Positions 1 through 6,034 of a stretch of 6,127 bases of DNA are shown piece by piece (the stretch's first letter is position 1; every line of letters begins with the position of its first letter). Below the pieces are notes generated by a model. It did no database searches and was not told where the DNA came from. It worked only from the letters and a program-made list of their open reading frames with translations. A program made the translations under genes and the position numbers. Source of the DNA: an uncultured Clostridia bacterium (lineage in GTDB: Bacteria; Bacillota; Clostridia; Lachnospirales; Anaerotignaceae); NCBI GenBank assembly GCA_958420075.1, contig CATZIM010000119.1, positions 1 through 6,127 on the forward strand. The letters are read 5' to 3'.

Positions 1-220
1 CCACCCAAATTGATGAGATTTCATCCACTTTGCCTGCACATTCATGCAGTCCGCCAGGGTAACGGGCGCGGTTCCCGTCGGTTGCTACTCGCTTACGCTT
101 TCGTCCGCCCTCATAAGTCCATTCATTTTACGCTGACTGTCGTTTTCCCACCATCCACGACTCTCTGAAAGTGCAGTCTGTAAAACTACTCCTCTTAATC
201 ACAGGTTTTCCTTTTTCGAT
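1..220 (-). promoter_or_regulatory. T-box leader RNA, tryptophan-type specifier (truncated by the window edge)
   Basis: This is the 5' part of a tRNA-sensing T-box leader transcribed toward position 1. Stem I is readable. An AGUA motif (190-187) on the 5' side of the specifier loop is followed by the pairings TTTTAC/GTAAAA and GACTG/CAGTC. Distally there is an AGAGAG bulge (166-161) and a TCG/CGA helix capped by a GGUGGGAAAA-type loop. The 3' side of the specifier loop reads GAA-UGG-A at 124-118, the same register as GAA-GGC-A in glycine T-boxes, so the specifier codon is UGG (Trp). A stem II region with AGUAG and a CCGUUAC segment spans about 100-55. Two hairpins follow (CTGCA/TGCAG and GATGA/TCATC). 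The antiterminator core begins as GGGUGG at 6-1, where the window stops. The regulated gene is outside the window; trpS, a trp operon or a Trp transporter is inferred from the codon only. Confidence 0.9.
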
Positions 221-237
221 AGTGTTATTATAACACT
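221..237. repeat. Perfect 17-bp palindrome over the -10 box (possible operator)
   Basis: The + strand reads AGTGTTAT-T-ATAACACT, two perfectly complementary 8-bp arms around one central base. It covers the whole -10 hexamer (227-232) and reaches into the predicted start region. Its position fits a dimeric repressor blocking RNA polymerase. The AGTGT...ACACT ends are of the kind used by some GntR-family regulators, but I cannot assign a regulator. TATAAT inside a palindrome explains some of the symmetry, not all of it. As RNA it would lie mostly upstream of the start, so a terminator role is unlikely. Confidence 0.5.
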
Positions 238-254
238 CCAACCCTATTTGTCAA
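227..254 (-). promoter_or_regulatory. Sigma-A-type promoter of the T-box leader
   Basis: On the minus strand, a perfect -35 box TTGACA (254-249) is separated by 16 bp from a perfect -10 box TATAAT (232-227). This predicts a transcription start near position 220, immediately before the T-box stem I. The promoter begins only 13 bp after the stop codon of the preceding gene. The -10 box is embedded in a perfect palindrome, which suggests a repressor may act here in addition to T-box attenuation. Confidence 0.9.
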
Positions 255-267
255 TACCTTTCCAAGA

Positions 268-1212
268 TTAAAATTTCAGCTCTTCCGCATCCACATAAGC
301 CGTTGTTCCGTCTTTTCGCACAATCCGATAATCCTTGAAATCCGGCAGATCTGCCAATAGATAAGGCGAAGATGCCAGATTTTCAATAATGGCTACGGGC
401 TGACCTGTGGCTGTTTCCACTGCTTCATCCAGAATAAATCGGTTCCATTCATCCGACCAATAAAACCGCTCTACAACAACACGGCTGTCTTTTTCCTGAA
501 ATGTTTCATCCCCCGGCACTTCCCCTTCCCCTTTATCATCGGATTCCAGATAACTCTGATAACGGGTAATGGTAAGGGACGGTTCATCTCCGCCAGTCCA
601 TTTGCTTTCCGTTTCTTCTGTCACGCGCCGCCACAGACTTGGTTCCTGTAACTCTCCTTTATTCCACAGGTTATTCCAGCTGGACTCAATTTTTTGTGGT
701 GTATTGAGTACATCCTGATACTCTTTCCCATCGAAAACATAGCCTCGGAGAATATCAGACTGTTCAAAAGACCCTAAGGATTGATTCACCTGTTCCCGCA
801 CAATAACGATTTCCTTTTTCAGTTCCGGTACAGGGACAAAACGGATATTCTGCACGCCGTAAAAATCCCCCAGATCTCCTGTATACTCATAAACATTCCC
901 GTCAGCAGTATAAGCAGCCACAACGGTATTTTTCGGGCCAAAACTTACAGTGACGATGGCATCCTGGGGATTACCCGTCACATCGCTTCCCAAATACACC
1001 GTTACATCCCCCAAATCCTGTAAGTCATATTGTTCGCTGCGTCCTGTGGATTCCAGCACACTTTTTGCAATGTCTTCTTTGTTTTCTACTGTATTGGGAT
1101 TTTCTATCTGTTTTTGGGTCAAATCCCCTTCTGTCTGTCCAAAAATACCTACGGTATATCCGCCCAAAAGTACTGCAGCAGAAACTGCCAACACCAGTTT
1201 TTTTCGCTTCAT
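268..1212 (-). CDS. Unrecognised exported or membrane-anchored protein, about 314 aa
   Basis: I do not recognise this protein. It opens with a basic MKRKK stretch and one hydrophobic segment (about residues 6-24), giving a signal peptide or single N-terminal membrane anchor. No lipobox cysteine follows. The remaining roughly 290 residues are acidic, without cysteine or further membrane segments, so they should lie outside the membrane. Residues around 65-110 alternate strand-like stretches with turns (DVTGNPQDAIV, TADGNVYEY), reminiscent of a single VCBS/FG-GAP-like beta unit; that resemblance is weak. Residues 225-240 form a Glu/Asp/Gly-rich linker. The start at 1212 is chosen because GGAGG at 1224-1220 lies 7 nt upstream of it. 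The ATG at 1218, giving two more residues, is only 1 nt from that site. The gene lies between the queT terminator and the T-box promoter. No clear promoter is visible in the 64-bp upstream gap and no terminator follows it. Confidence 0.85.
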   Translation of the reverse strand: MKRKKLVLAVSAAVLLGGYTVGIFGQTEGDLTQKQIENPNTVENKEDIAKSVLESTGRSEQYDLQDLGDVTVYLGSDVTGNPQDAIVTVSFGPKNTVVAAYTADGNVYEYTGDLGDFYGVQNIRFVPVPELKKEIVIVREQVNQSLGSFEQSDILRGYVFDGKEYQDVLNTPQKIESSWNNLWNKGELQEPSLWRRVTEETESKWTGGDEPSLTITRYQSYLESDDKGEGEVPGDETFQEKDSRVVVERFYWSDEWNRFILDEAVETATGQPVAIIENLASSPYLLADLPDFKDYRIVRKDGTTAYVDAEELKF

Positions 1213-1218
1213 ATCCAT

Positions 1219-1229
1219 CCCTCCCCCTT
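1219..1229 (-). promoter_or_regulatory. Ribosome binding site that decides the start of the unknown gene
   Basis: The minus strand reads AAGGGGGAGGG directly before ATGGATATG. The GGAGG core (1224-1220) is too close to the first ATG (1218) and at a normal 7-nt distance from the second ATG (1212). This favours the shorter protein. Confidence 0.65.
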
Positions 1230-1275
1230 CACCTTATGCCGGAAGGATATAAAAAAAGAACATTCTGTTTTCATC

Positions 1276-1314
1276 AAAAAAGGGATAAAACCTCTTTTCG
1301 GTTCTATCCCTTTT
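1276..1314 (-). terminator. Rho-independent terminator of queT
   Basis: Just past the queT stop codon (1319-1321), the minus strand forms a stem AAAAGGGATA/TATCCCTTTT extended by an AACC/GGTT pairing around a GAAAAGA loop, ending in a run of six T at 1281-1276. The A-rich 5' arm gives a short T-rich tail on the other strand as well, but there is no + strand gene for it to serve. Confidence 0.88.
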
Positions 1315-1318
1315 CTTT

Positions 1319-1807
1319 TTATCCGATTTTCAGTTGGCTAACCAAACGTCCGTTTTTCATAATCTGGCGGAAGATCACATATCCCACGCAGGATACTGCC
1401 AGAAATTCACCCAGCGCAATGGTGCCTGCTGTCAAAAACAGCGGTGCATTTTGCAGCAGATAGTATTCCACACCCAGGAAAGCATTGCAGAATACAGGCC
1501 AAAGGCTTGCGATAAACAAGTTTTTGCTGAAATGGGTGATGCCATAAAGTGCTGCTGCCGTGCAGCAAGTACCGAAGATCGCATCCACCATGCCCAGGGG
1601 ACTGAAACAGTTTGCAATGAAACAGCCTAAAATCAAGCCCGGTGCATACCGTTTGTCCACAAAAGCCAGCAATACCAGTATTTCGGAAAAACGAATCTGG
1701 ATCATGCCATAACTTAAGGGGGCAACCCCCACAGTCAATACTGCATACACTGCCGCTACCAGCGCCGTATATGCCAACATTCTTGTTTTACTTCCATTTT
1801 TTTGCAT
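1319..1807 (-). CDS. queT: QueT-family queuosine precursor transporter
   Basis: This is a small integral membrane protein of 162 residues, the normal size for the QueT family (formerly DUF988). Members act as the substrate-binding component of an ECF-type importer for a queuosine precursor such as preQ1. Hydrophobic segments lie at about 9-31, 43-67, 73-91, 96-113 and 120-147. Family hallmarks are visible: YGMIQIRFSEIL at 33-44, and at 57-80 a stretch with conserved GLILGCFIAN and a downstream DAIFGT. The start at 1807 follows AGGGGG at 1820-1815 with a 7-nt spacer. That site is the 3' strand of a pseudoknot leader, so translation is probably shut off by the ligand. No ECF energising module or queuosine synthesis gene lies nearby; a shared ECF module encoded elsewhere is expected. 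Its own promoter and terminator make it a single-gene unit. Confidence 0.95.
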   Translation of the reverse strand: MQKNGSKTRMLAYTALVAAVYAVLTVGVAPLSYGMIQIRFSEILVLLAFVDKRYAPGLILGCFIANCFSPLGMVDAIFGTCCTAAALYGITHFSKNLFIASLWPVFCNAFLGVEYYLLQNAPLFLTAGTIALGEFLAVSCVGYVIFRQIMKNGRLVSQLKIG

Positions 1808-1814
1808 AAAAAAA

Positions 1815-1872
1815 CCCCCTGTTTTTTATTTTTGAGATGGTGGGACTTTCGTCCTTCGCAAGGAACATCTCA
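1815..1872 (-). promoter_or_regulatory. preQ1-I-like riboswitch controlling queT translation
   Basis: The leader folds as an H-type pseudoknot. P1 is TGAGATG (1872-1866) paired with CATCTCA (1839-1833). The strand CCUUG (1863-1859) in the P1 loop pairs with CAGGG (1821-1817), which is the queT Shine-Dalgarno region. P1 is followed by an A-rich tail AAAAATAAAAAAC, close to the AUAAAAAAC tail of class I preQ1 aptamers, and CAC precedes the 3' P1 strand, as expected for the ligand-reading cytosine. An extra small hairpin GGAC-GAAA-GTCC (1854-1843) sits inside the loop and is not part of the minimal class I consensus. Because P2 ties up the ribosome binding site, ligand binding should repress translation. 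The class assignment rests on architecture and the queT context, not on a covariance-model match. Class II is less likely because its extra hairpin lies after P1. Confidence 0.72.
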
Positions 1873-1909
1873 TCACACTATGTTTTTTCTCTGCCAAAGC
1901 AGCTCATAT

Positions 1910-1938
1910 ATTATACACGAAATCCCGCAGAATTGCAA
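1910..1938 (-). promoter_or_regulatory. Promoter of the queT unit
   Basis: On the minus strand, -35 TTGCAA (1938-1933) is separated by 17 bp from -10 TATAAT (1915-1910). Transcription should begin around 1903, about 30 nt upstream of the riboswitch P1. The -35 box directly follows the T-tract of the preceding operon's terminator, so the two units are packed without spare sequence. Confidence 0.83.
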
Positions 1939-1974
1939 TAAAAACGCAGCACCTGTGTATTCCACAAGTGCTGC
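1939..1974 (-). terminator. Rho-independent terminator of the uvrC-to-crh gene string
   Basis: A GCAGCAC arm (1974-1968) pairs with GTGCTGC (1952-1946), and the helix continues as TTGTG/CACAG (with one G-U pair) around a GAATA loop. The tail GTTTTTATT runs from 1945 into the queT -35 box. It lies about 60 bp after the stop codon of the HPr-like gene. The stretch between that stop and the stem (1975-2033) is AT-rich and shows no feature I can name. Confidence 0.88.
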
Positions 1975-2033
1975 TTTCTATAAGTTCTCAAATGCTCTTT
2001 TGTAGAATCGATAATAAATGAAATAATTCCGAA

Positions 2034-2276
2034 TTAAGATAATGCTGCTGCCAATTCGTTTACAGCTGCTTCTTCGTCACTGCCTTCTGCCAGAATGTTT
2101 GCACGCTGACCTTCTGCCATTTCCAGAGCAATGATGCCCATGATGCTTTTTGCACTTACTTTTTTGTTGTCAATAGCAATTTTGATATCGCTCTGAAATT
2201 TACCGGCTGTCTGTACGAAGAAAGCTACTTGTCTTGCATCCAGTGCTGATTTGATGATAACTGTCTTTTCTGTCAT
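2034..2276 (-). CDS. crh: Crh-like HPr-family regulatory protein with Asp replacing the active-site His
   Basis: This 80-residue protein has the HPr fold signature: VQTAGKF (21-27), then KSIMG (43-47) and a C-terminal EGSDEEAAVNEL helix region. Ser44 in KSIMG corresponds to Ser46 of HPr, the residue phosphorylated by HprK. The PTS site is changed: where HPr has a GIHARPA-type motif, this protein reads ALDARQV, so the phosphocarrier His15 is Asp13, Pro18 is Gln16 and Ala19 is Val17. Bacillus Crh likewise lacks the His (it has Gln) and lies downstream of whiA, as here. The protein should therefore be unable to pass phosphate from Enzyme I to sugars, and may serve as an HprK-controlled corepressor for CcpA. 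Whether Asp13 behaves as a negative-charge mimic is speculation. It overlaps whiA by 4 nt (ATGA), which suggests translational coupling. The crh symbol is a functional analogy; an HPr paralogue label would also be fair. Confidence 0.9.
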   Translation of the reverse strand: MTEKTVIIKSALDARQVAFFVQTAGKFQSDIKIAIDNKKVSAKSIMGIIALEMAEGQRANILAEGSDEEAAVNELAAALS

Positions 2277-3244
2277 TTTCCTTCACCTTTACCCTCTCTC
2301 AAAGTTTCTGCGATGGCGCTGATCTTACGCAGCCGGTGATTTACGCCGGATTTTCCTAACGGCTCCGACAAACAACTTCCCAGTTCTTTCAGACTTTTCT
2401 CCGGATATTGCAAACGTGCCTCTGCCAGCTCTGCCAGCTGCGGCGGCAATTTTTGCAGCCCCATGGTACTCTGAATGAACATAATGTCTTCCAGCTGCTT
2501 TACTGCGGCTCCTACAACTTTATTCAAGTTGGCTGTTTCGCAGTTTACTTTACGATTGATATCATTGCGCATTTCCTTCACGATTCGAACATTTTCCAGT
2601 TCCATCAGTGCCAGATGCGCTTCCATCACATTCAAAAGGTCAACAATCTGTTCTCCTTCTTTCAGATATATCACTTCATGCTCCTTACGCGTAACGGTCT
2701 TTGCTTCCAAACCGAATGAATTGACCATCTCCTGCAGATCAGCTGCAAGAAGCGGACTGTTTACAACAAATTCCAGATGATAATTCTTTTCAGGATTATT
2801 CACAGAACCTGATGCAAGGAACGCACCGCGCAGGTATGCCCGTCGGCAACAGACTGCTGCTGTCACAGGCGGATAAATCCGATCAAAAGTCACTGTCTGT
2901 TCTCTGTCCTTATGTAAAATGCCCGTTGCCATAAGCACACGCGCCGCATCGAAAGCATTCCGAATCAGGAGCAGATAAATCCGTCGTCTTTTACCGCCCG
3001 AACGTACAGATATATCAACTCTAATATTAAAAGTATTTTGTAATAATGTAAAGCACTTTTTCGCGACGAAAAAATTCTCTGTTTGTATTTTTAAACAAAA
3101 AGTTTTGCCAAAACTGGCAATCCCTCCACATATATTTACAATGGCAGACAATTCCGCAATTTGGCAATGGCGGGCATTCCCAAAATGTGCGGACAACTCC
3201 TCTTTTACCTTATAGGAAAATGACAAATTTGCTGTTTCTGTCAT
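2273..3244 (-). CDS. whiA: WhiA-family DNA-binding protein
   Basis: WhiA combines a degenerate LAGLIDADG homing-endonuclease-like domain with a C-terminal helix-turn-helix. It is a sporulation regulator in actinobacteria, and in Firmicutes it influences cell division and chromosome segregation. Here it is 323 residues, a normal length. The N-terminal domain holds the conserved block RRAYLRGAFLASGSVNNP (134-151), with Ser and Asn at positions where an active nuclease would carry acidic residues, so no nuclease activity is expected. The linker block NRKVNCETANLNK (230-242) and the HTH region at about 268-308 (SLKELGSCLSEPLGKSGVNHRLRK) are typical. The start at 3244 follows GGAGAG by about 7 nt. 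It lies 29 nt after rapZ without the yvcK gene that often separates them, and overlaps the HPr-like gene by 4 nt. Confidence 0.97.
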   Translation of the reverse strand: MTETANLSFSYKVKEELSAHFGNARHCQIAELSAIVNICGGIASFGKTFCLKIQTENFFVAKKCFTLLQNTFNIRVDISVRSGGKRRRIYLLLIRNAFDAARVLMATGILHKDREQTVTFDRIYPPVTAAVCCRRAYLRGAFLASGSVNNPEKNYHLEFVVNSPLLAADLQEMVNSFGLEAKTVTRKEHEVIYLKEGEQIVDLLNVMEAHLALMELENVRIVKEMRNDINRKVNCETANLNKVVGAAVKQLEDIMFIQSTMGLQKLPPQLAELAEARLQYPEKSLKELGSCLSEPLGKSGVNHRLRKISAIAETLREGKGEGK

Positions 3245-3273
3245 GGTTTTCTCTCCGTATCACTCTTTTTCCA

Positions 3274-4146
3274 TCAACCTTTTCTCTTGGCGTCTTTTTC
3301 CACGTCGTTATGCTTCAGGAGCACCGTATGTTCCTTCTGGCACAGCTCTGTGAAAAGGGCATTTGCCAGTGTTACAGAACGATGTTTGCCGCCGGTACAG
3401 CCAATGCTGATAACCAGACTGTTCTTGCCTTCTTTGATATAGTGTGGAATCAAAAATTCCAGCATATCCACCAGCTTGTCCAGAAATTCACGGCTTTCCG
3501 CAAAACTCATAACGTAGTCGCTGACAGGGCTGTCGTTGCCAGACAACTCTTTCAGTTCCGGGATATAGTAAGGATTTGGCAGGAACCGCACGTCAAATAC
3601 CAGGTCGCTGTCCGCAGGAATGCCATATTTGAAGCCAAAGGAACAAACAGTAATCACAAGGCTTTCAAATTTTTCATTATCCTGGAAAATACGGTTGATC
3701 TGTTCCTTTAATTCTCTTGTCAAAACATTGCTGGTATCAATGATATAAGTCGCCTTCGCCTTCACTTCACGCAGCATTTCCCGTTCTTTGGAAATACCTT
3801 CTTCAATGGAGCCTCTTCTGGAAAGAGGATGGCTTCTTCTGGTTTCCTTATACCGTTTGATGAGTACGCTGTCCGATGCATCCAAAAACAGAATTTCATA
3901 ATCATAACCATTTTCCTGCATTTCAAACAGCACAGAAAACAAGTCATAAAACAGCTTGCCGCCGCGGATATCAATCCCAATGGCAACCCGTTCAAAACCG
4001 CCATCCTGTTCATAACAAAGCTCCGCAAACTTCGGCAAAAGTGCGGGAGGCATGTTATCTACGCAAAAATAGTTGATGTCTTCCAAAAATTTCAGTGCGG
4101 AGGTTTTGCCAGCCCCCGACATACCTGTTACAATTACAAACCGCAT
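3274..4146 (-). CDS. rapZ: RapZ/YvcJ family P-loop nucleotide-binding protein
   Basis: This full-length family member (290 residues) has a Walker A motif GMSGAGKT at residues 8-15 and a Walker B-like FLDAS at 87-91. The TRRSHPL segment (102-108) and the C-terminal block [10 protein letters not shown] (249-258) are diagnostic; in E. coli the C-terminal domain binds the small RNAs GlmY and GlmZ. In Bacillus the homologue YvcJ hydrolyses nucleotides and affects competence. In E. coli RapZ controls glucosamine-6-phosphate synthesis, which would fit the adjacent murB as a cell-envelope theme, but that link is not shown for Firmicutes. The start at 4146 is preceded by a GAGAGGTG ribosome binding site about 8 nt upstream. 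It is 27 nt after murB and 29 nt before whiA, within the same gene string. Confidence 0.97.
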   Translation of the reverse strand: MRFVIVTGMSGAGKTSALKFLEDINYFCVDNMPPALLPKFAELCYEQDGGFERVAIGIDIRGGKLFYDLFSVLFEMQENGYDYEILFLDASDSVLIKRYKETRRSHPLSRRGSIEEGISKEREMLREVKAKATYIIDTSNVLTRELKEQINRIFQDNEKFESLVITVCSFGFKYGIPADSDLVFDVRFLPNPYYIPELKELSGNDSPVSDYVMSFAESREFLDKLVDMLEFLIPHYIKEGKNSLVISIGCTGGKHRSVTLANALFTELCQKEHTVLLKHNDVEKDAKRKG

Positions 4147-4173
4147 ACAAGATACACCTCTCTTTCGTATCTC

Positions 4174-5085
4174 TTACCGTTCCCCAACAATCTTCACTTC
4201 TGTTTCCAATGTTACACCAAATTGTTCCTGCACCGTTTTCTGGCAGAAAGCAATCAAATCCAAAATATCTTTTGTGGTTGCACCACCGATATTGACAATA
4301 AAACCAGCATGTTTTTCAGAAACCTGCGCACCGCCGATGGTTTTGCCTTTCAGTCCTGCATCACTGATGAGCTTCCCTGCAAAATATCCTTCGGGACGCT
4401 TAAAGGTACTGCCTGCGCTAGGATACTGCAAGGGCTGTTTTTCCCGACGCTGCTGTGCCAGTTCTGCCATTCGTTCCCGGATTTCCTGTTCATTTCCTTT
4501 TTTCAGCTGCAATTTGCCGCCCAGTACGATGTATCCTTTTTCCGGTACAATGCTGTGACGATAAGACAAATCCAGTTCTTCCACAGGGATTGTTTTCACT
4601 TCCAAGTCTTCTGTCAGCACATCTGCGGAAAGAAGTACATCCTTCATTTCTCCGCCATAAGCGCCTGCATTCATGACTACGGCACCGCCAAATGTACCGG
4701 GAATACCGGATGCAAATGCCAGTCCTTCCAGAGAAGCATCTGCCGCCTGTGCCGCTGCCGCAGACAGCAGAGCACCGCAATCCAATGTCATTTCCGTACC
4801 TTCTACGGAGATATTCTGCATCCGCTGGTAAAGCTGAATCACCGCACCACGGATACCGCCATCGCCCACCAGCAAATTGCTGCCATTGCCAATGACCATA
4901 TAAGGTACATTATATTCTCTTAAAAGAGCAATGCTTTCTTTCAATTCTGTCCGGTTCTGGGGCATCAAAAACAGATCTGCCGGGCCGCCGGTTCTGAAAG
5001 TGGTGTGCTTCGCCATGGATTCCTCTGTGCGAAGACCCTCTTCTCCCAACAAATCCAACAGCTTTTTCTTCAATTCTTCCATCAT
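4174..5085 (-). CDS. murB: UDP-N-acetylenolpyruvoylglucosamine reductase (MurB)
   Basis: MurB is the cytoplasmic FAD enzyme that reduces UDP-GlcNAc-enolpyruvate to UDP-MurNAc with NADPH, the second committed step of peptidoglycan synthesis. The FAD-binding part shows HTTFRTGGPADLF (27-39), IGNGSNLLVGDGG (65-77) and SGIPGTFGGAVVMNAGAYGGE (126-146). The catalytic set is complete: Arg176 in YRHS, Ser226 in SAGSTFKRP as proton donor, and Glu296 in LETEVKIVG. At 303 residues it matches the shorter type IIb MurB common in Firmicutes. The start at 5085 is chosen over the adjacent ATG at 5082 because GGAGG inside the end of hprK lies 8 nt before it. Only 3 nt separate it from hprK, which suggests coupled translation. 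Confidence 0.98.
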   Translation of the reverse strand: MMEELKKKLLDLLGEEGLRTEESMAKHTTFRTGGPADLFLMPQNRTELKESIALLREYNVPYMVIGNGSNLLVGDGGIRGAVIQLYQRMQNISVEGTEMTLDCGALLSAAAAQAADASLEGLAFASGIPGTFGGAVVMNAGAYGGEMKDVLLSADVLTEDLEVKTIPVEELDLSYRHSIVPEKGYIVLGGKLQLKKGNEQEIRERMAELAQQRREKQPLQYPSAGSTFKRPEGYFAGKLISDAGLKGKTIGGAQVSEKHAGFIVNIGGATTKDILDLIAFCQKTVQEQFGVTLETEVKIVGER

Positions 5086-5088
5086 GGT

Positions 5089-6021
5089 TTATTCCTCCGA
5101 TTTTTGCATACTTGCCAAAATCCGCTGTTCCAGTTCCTTGGCAGTGTTGGTTCCCATCTTCTTCTGACGGTTGGTGATGGCTGCTGATTCACAAATGACA
5201 GCGACATTTCTGCCGGGACGAATGGGAATGGTGTTACAAAGCACTTTATTCCCCAAAATGTCAATGTATTCCTCGTCCAGACCAATTCGGTCATAAGTCC
5301 CCGGTGTACCATCCCACATTTCTAAACGGATAACAAGGTCAATGGTTTTTTTCAGTTTTACCGCACCGACACCAAACAATTCTTTTACGTTGATGATGCC
5401 GATACCTCTCAGTTCAATGAGATAACGAATCAGTTCCGGACAGGTACCCACCAATGTCCGGTCAGCAATCTTCTTGATTTCCACCGCATCATCGGCAATC
5501 AAACGATGTCCACGTTTGATAAGCTCCAGAGCCGTTTCACTTTTGCCAATACCACTGTCACCAGTAATCAGAACGCCTTCCCCGTAAATATCCAGCAGAA
5601 CGCCATGGATGGTTTCCCGTTCTGCCAATTCATTATGGAGCCACGCAATCAGTTCTGCCACAAAATTTGTGGTAGTATCTTTGCTGCGGAAAATAGGAAT
5701 CCCATATTTTCTGCCATAGTACAACATTTCAGGAAAAACTTCCAGATTCTTGCAGATAATCAGGCAGGGAATATGAAATTCAAACAGATGGCAAATGGCC
5801 TGTCTGCGCTGTTCCGGATCAAGGGTCAGCAGATAACTATGTTCTACACGACCGATGATCTGCACCCGATCATTATCAAAACGTTCATAAAATCCTGTCA
5901 GCTGCAGAGCCGGGCGATTGACTTCTTTTCGATTGATAACTCTGCCGTCCAAATTGATTTCCGGCAGGATATTTTCCAAATTAAAATGTTCCAAAAATTT
6001 CTTAATTGATGCCGAATACAT
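5089..6021 (-). CDS. hprK: HPr kinase/phosphorylase
   Basis: HprK phosphorylates the regulatory serine of HPr and Crh when glycolytic intermediates are abundant, and dephosphorylates it when phosphate dominates. It is the sensor of carbon catabolite repression in Firmicutes. The 310-residue protein has the N-terminal domain (about 1-128), then the catalytic domain with His139 in ETIHGVLLDIYG, the P-loop GDSGIGKS (154-161), the acidic pair in IADDAVEI (175-182), the family signature around ELRGIGIINVKELFG (203-217), and IPIRPGRN (265-272). All the expected catalytic residues are visible, so it should be active. The ATG at 6021 follows AAGGAG by about 8 nt. It sits 13 nt after uvrC, and its probable substrate, the Crh-like protein, is encoded four genes downstream in the same string. 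Confidence 0.98.
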   Translation of the reverse strand: MYSASIKKFLEHFNLENILPEINLDGRVINRKEVNRPALQLTGFYERFDNDRVQIIGRVEHSYLLTLDPEQRRQAICHLFEFHIPCLIICKNLEVFPEMLYYGRKYGIPIFRSKDTTTNFVAELIAWLHNELAERETIHGVLLDIYGEGVLITGDSGIGKSETALELIKRGHRLIADDAVEIKKIADRTLVGTCPELIRYLIELRGIGIINVKELFGVGAVKLKKTIDLVIRLEMWDGTPGTYDRIGLDEEYIDILGNKVLCNTIPIRPGRNVAVICESAAITNRQKKMGTNTAKELEQRILASMQKSEE

Positions 6022-6034
6022 ATCCGCACTCCTT

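Noticed and set aside
67..75. GGAACCGCG on the minus strand, resembling the T-box antiterminator core
   Set aside because: It falls inside the stem II region between AGUAG and CCGUUAC. The true GGGUGG core starts at 6-1, so this is a look-alike.
1213..1275. Promoter for the unknown gene between the queT terminator and its start
   Set aside because: TTGATG and a T-rich/ATATCC stretch are present, but no spacing gives a convincing -35/-10 pair. I did not annotate it.
1815..1872. preQ1-II (COG4708-type) assignment for the queT leader
   Set aside because: In class II the extra hairpin lies between P1 and the Shine-Dalgarno strand. Here it lies inside the P1 loop and P1 is followed by the A-rich class I tail.
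3056..3073. TTTTTCG/CGAAAAA inverted repeat within whiA
   Set aside because: It is internal to a conserved coding region, AT-rich, and has no terminator-like tail or promoter context. It is probably produced by the local Phe/Lys codons.
3187..3711. Open frame on the + strand opposite the end of rapZ and start of whiA
   Set aside because: It is antisense to well-supported genes, has no recognisable motif and is consistent with a shadow of rapZ codon use.
3829..4923. Long open frame on the + strand (364 codons) opposite rapZ and murB
   Set aside because: It lies antisense to two genes with complete, conserved catalytic motifs. Its product is rich in Cys, His, Phe and Gln, as expected from reverse-reading biased codons. 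I see no ribosome binding site or recognisable domain.
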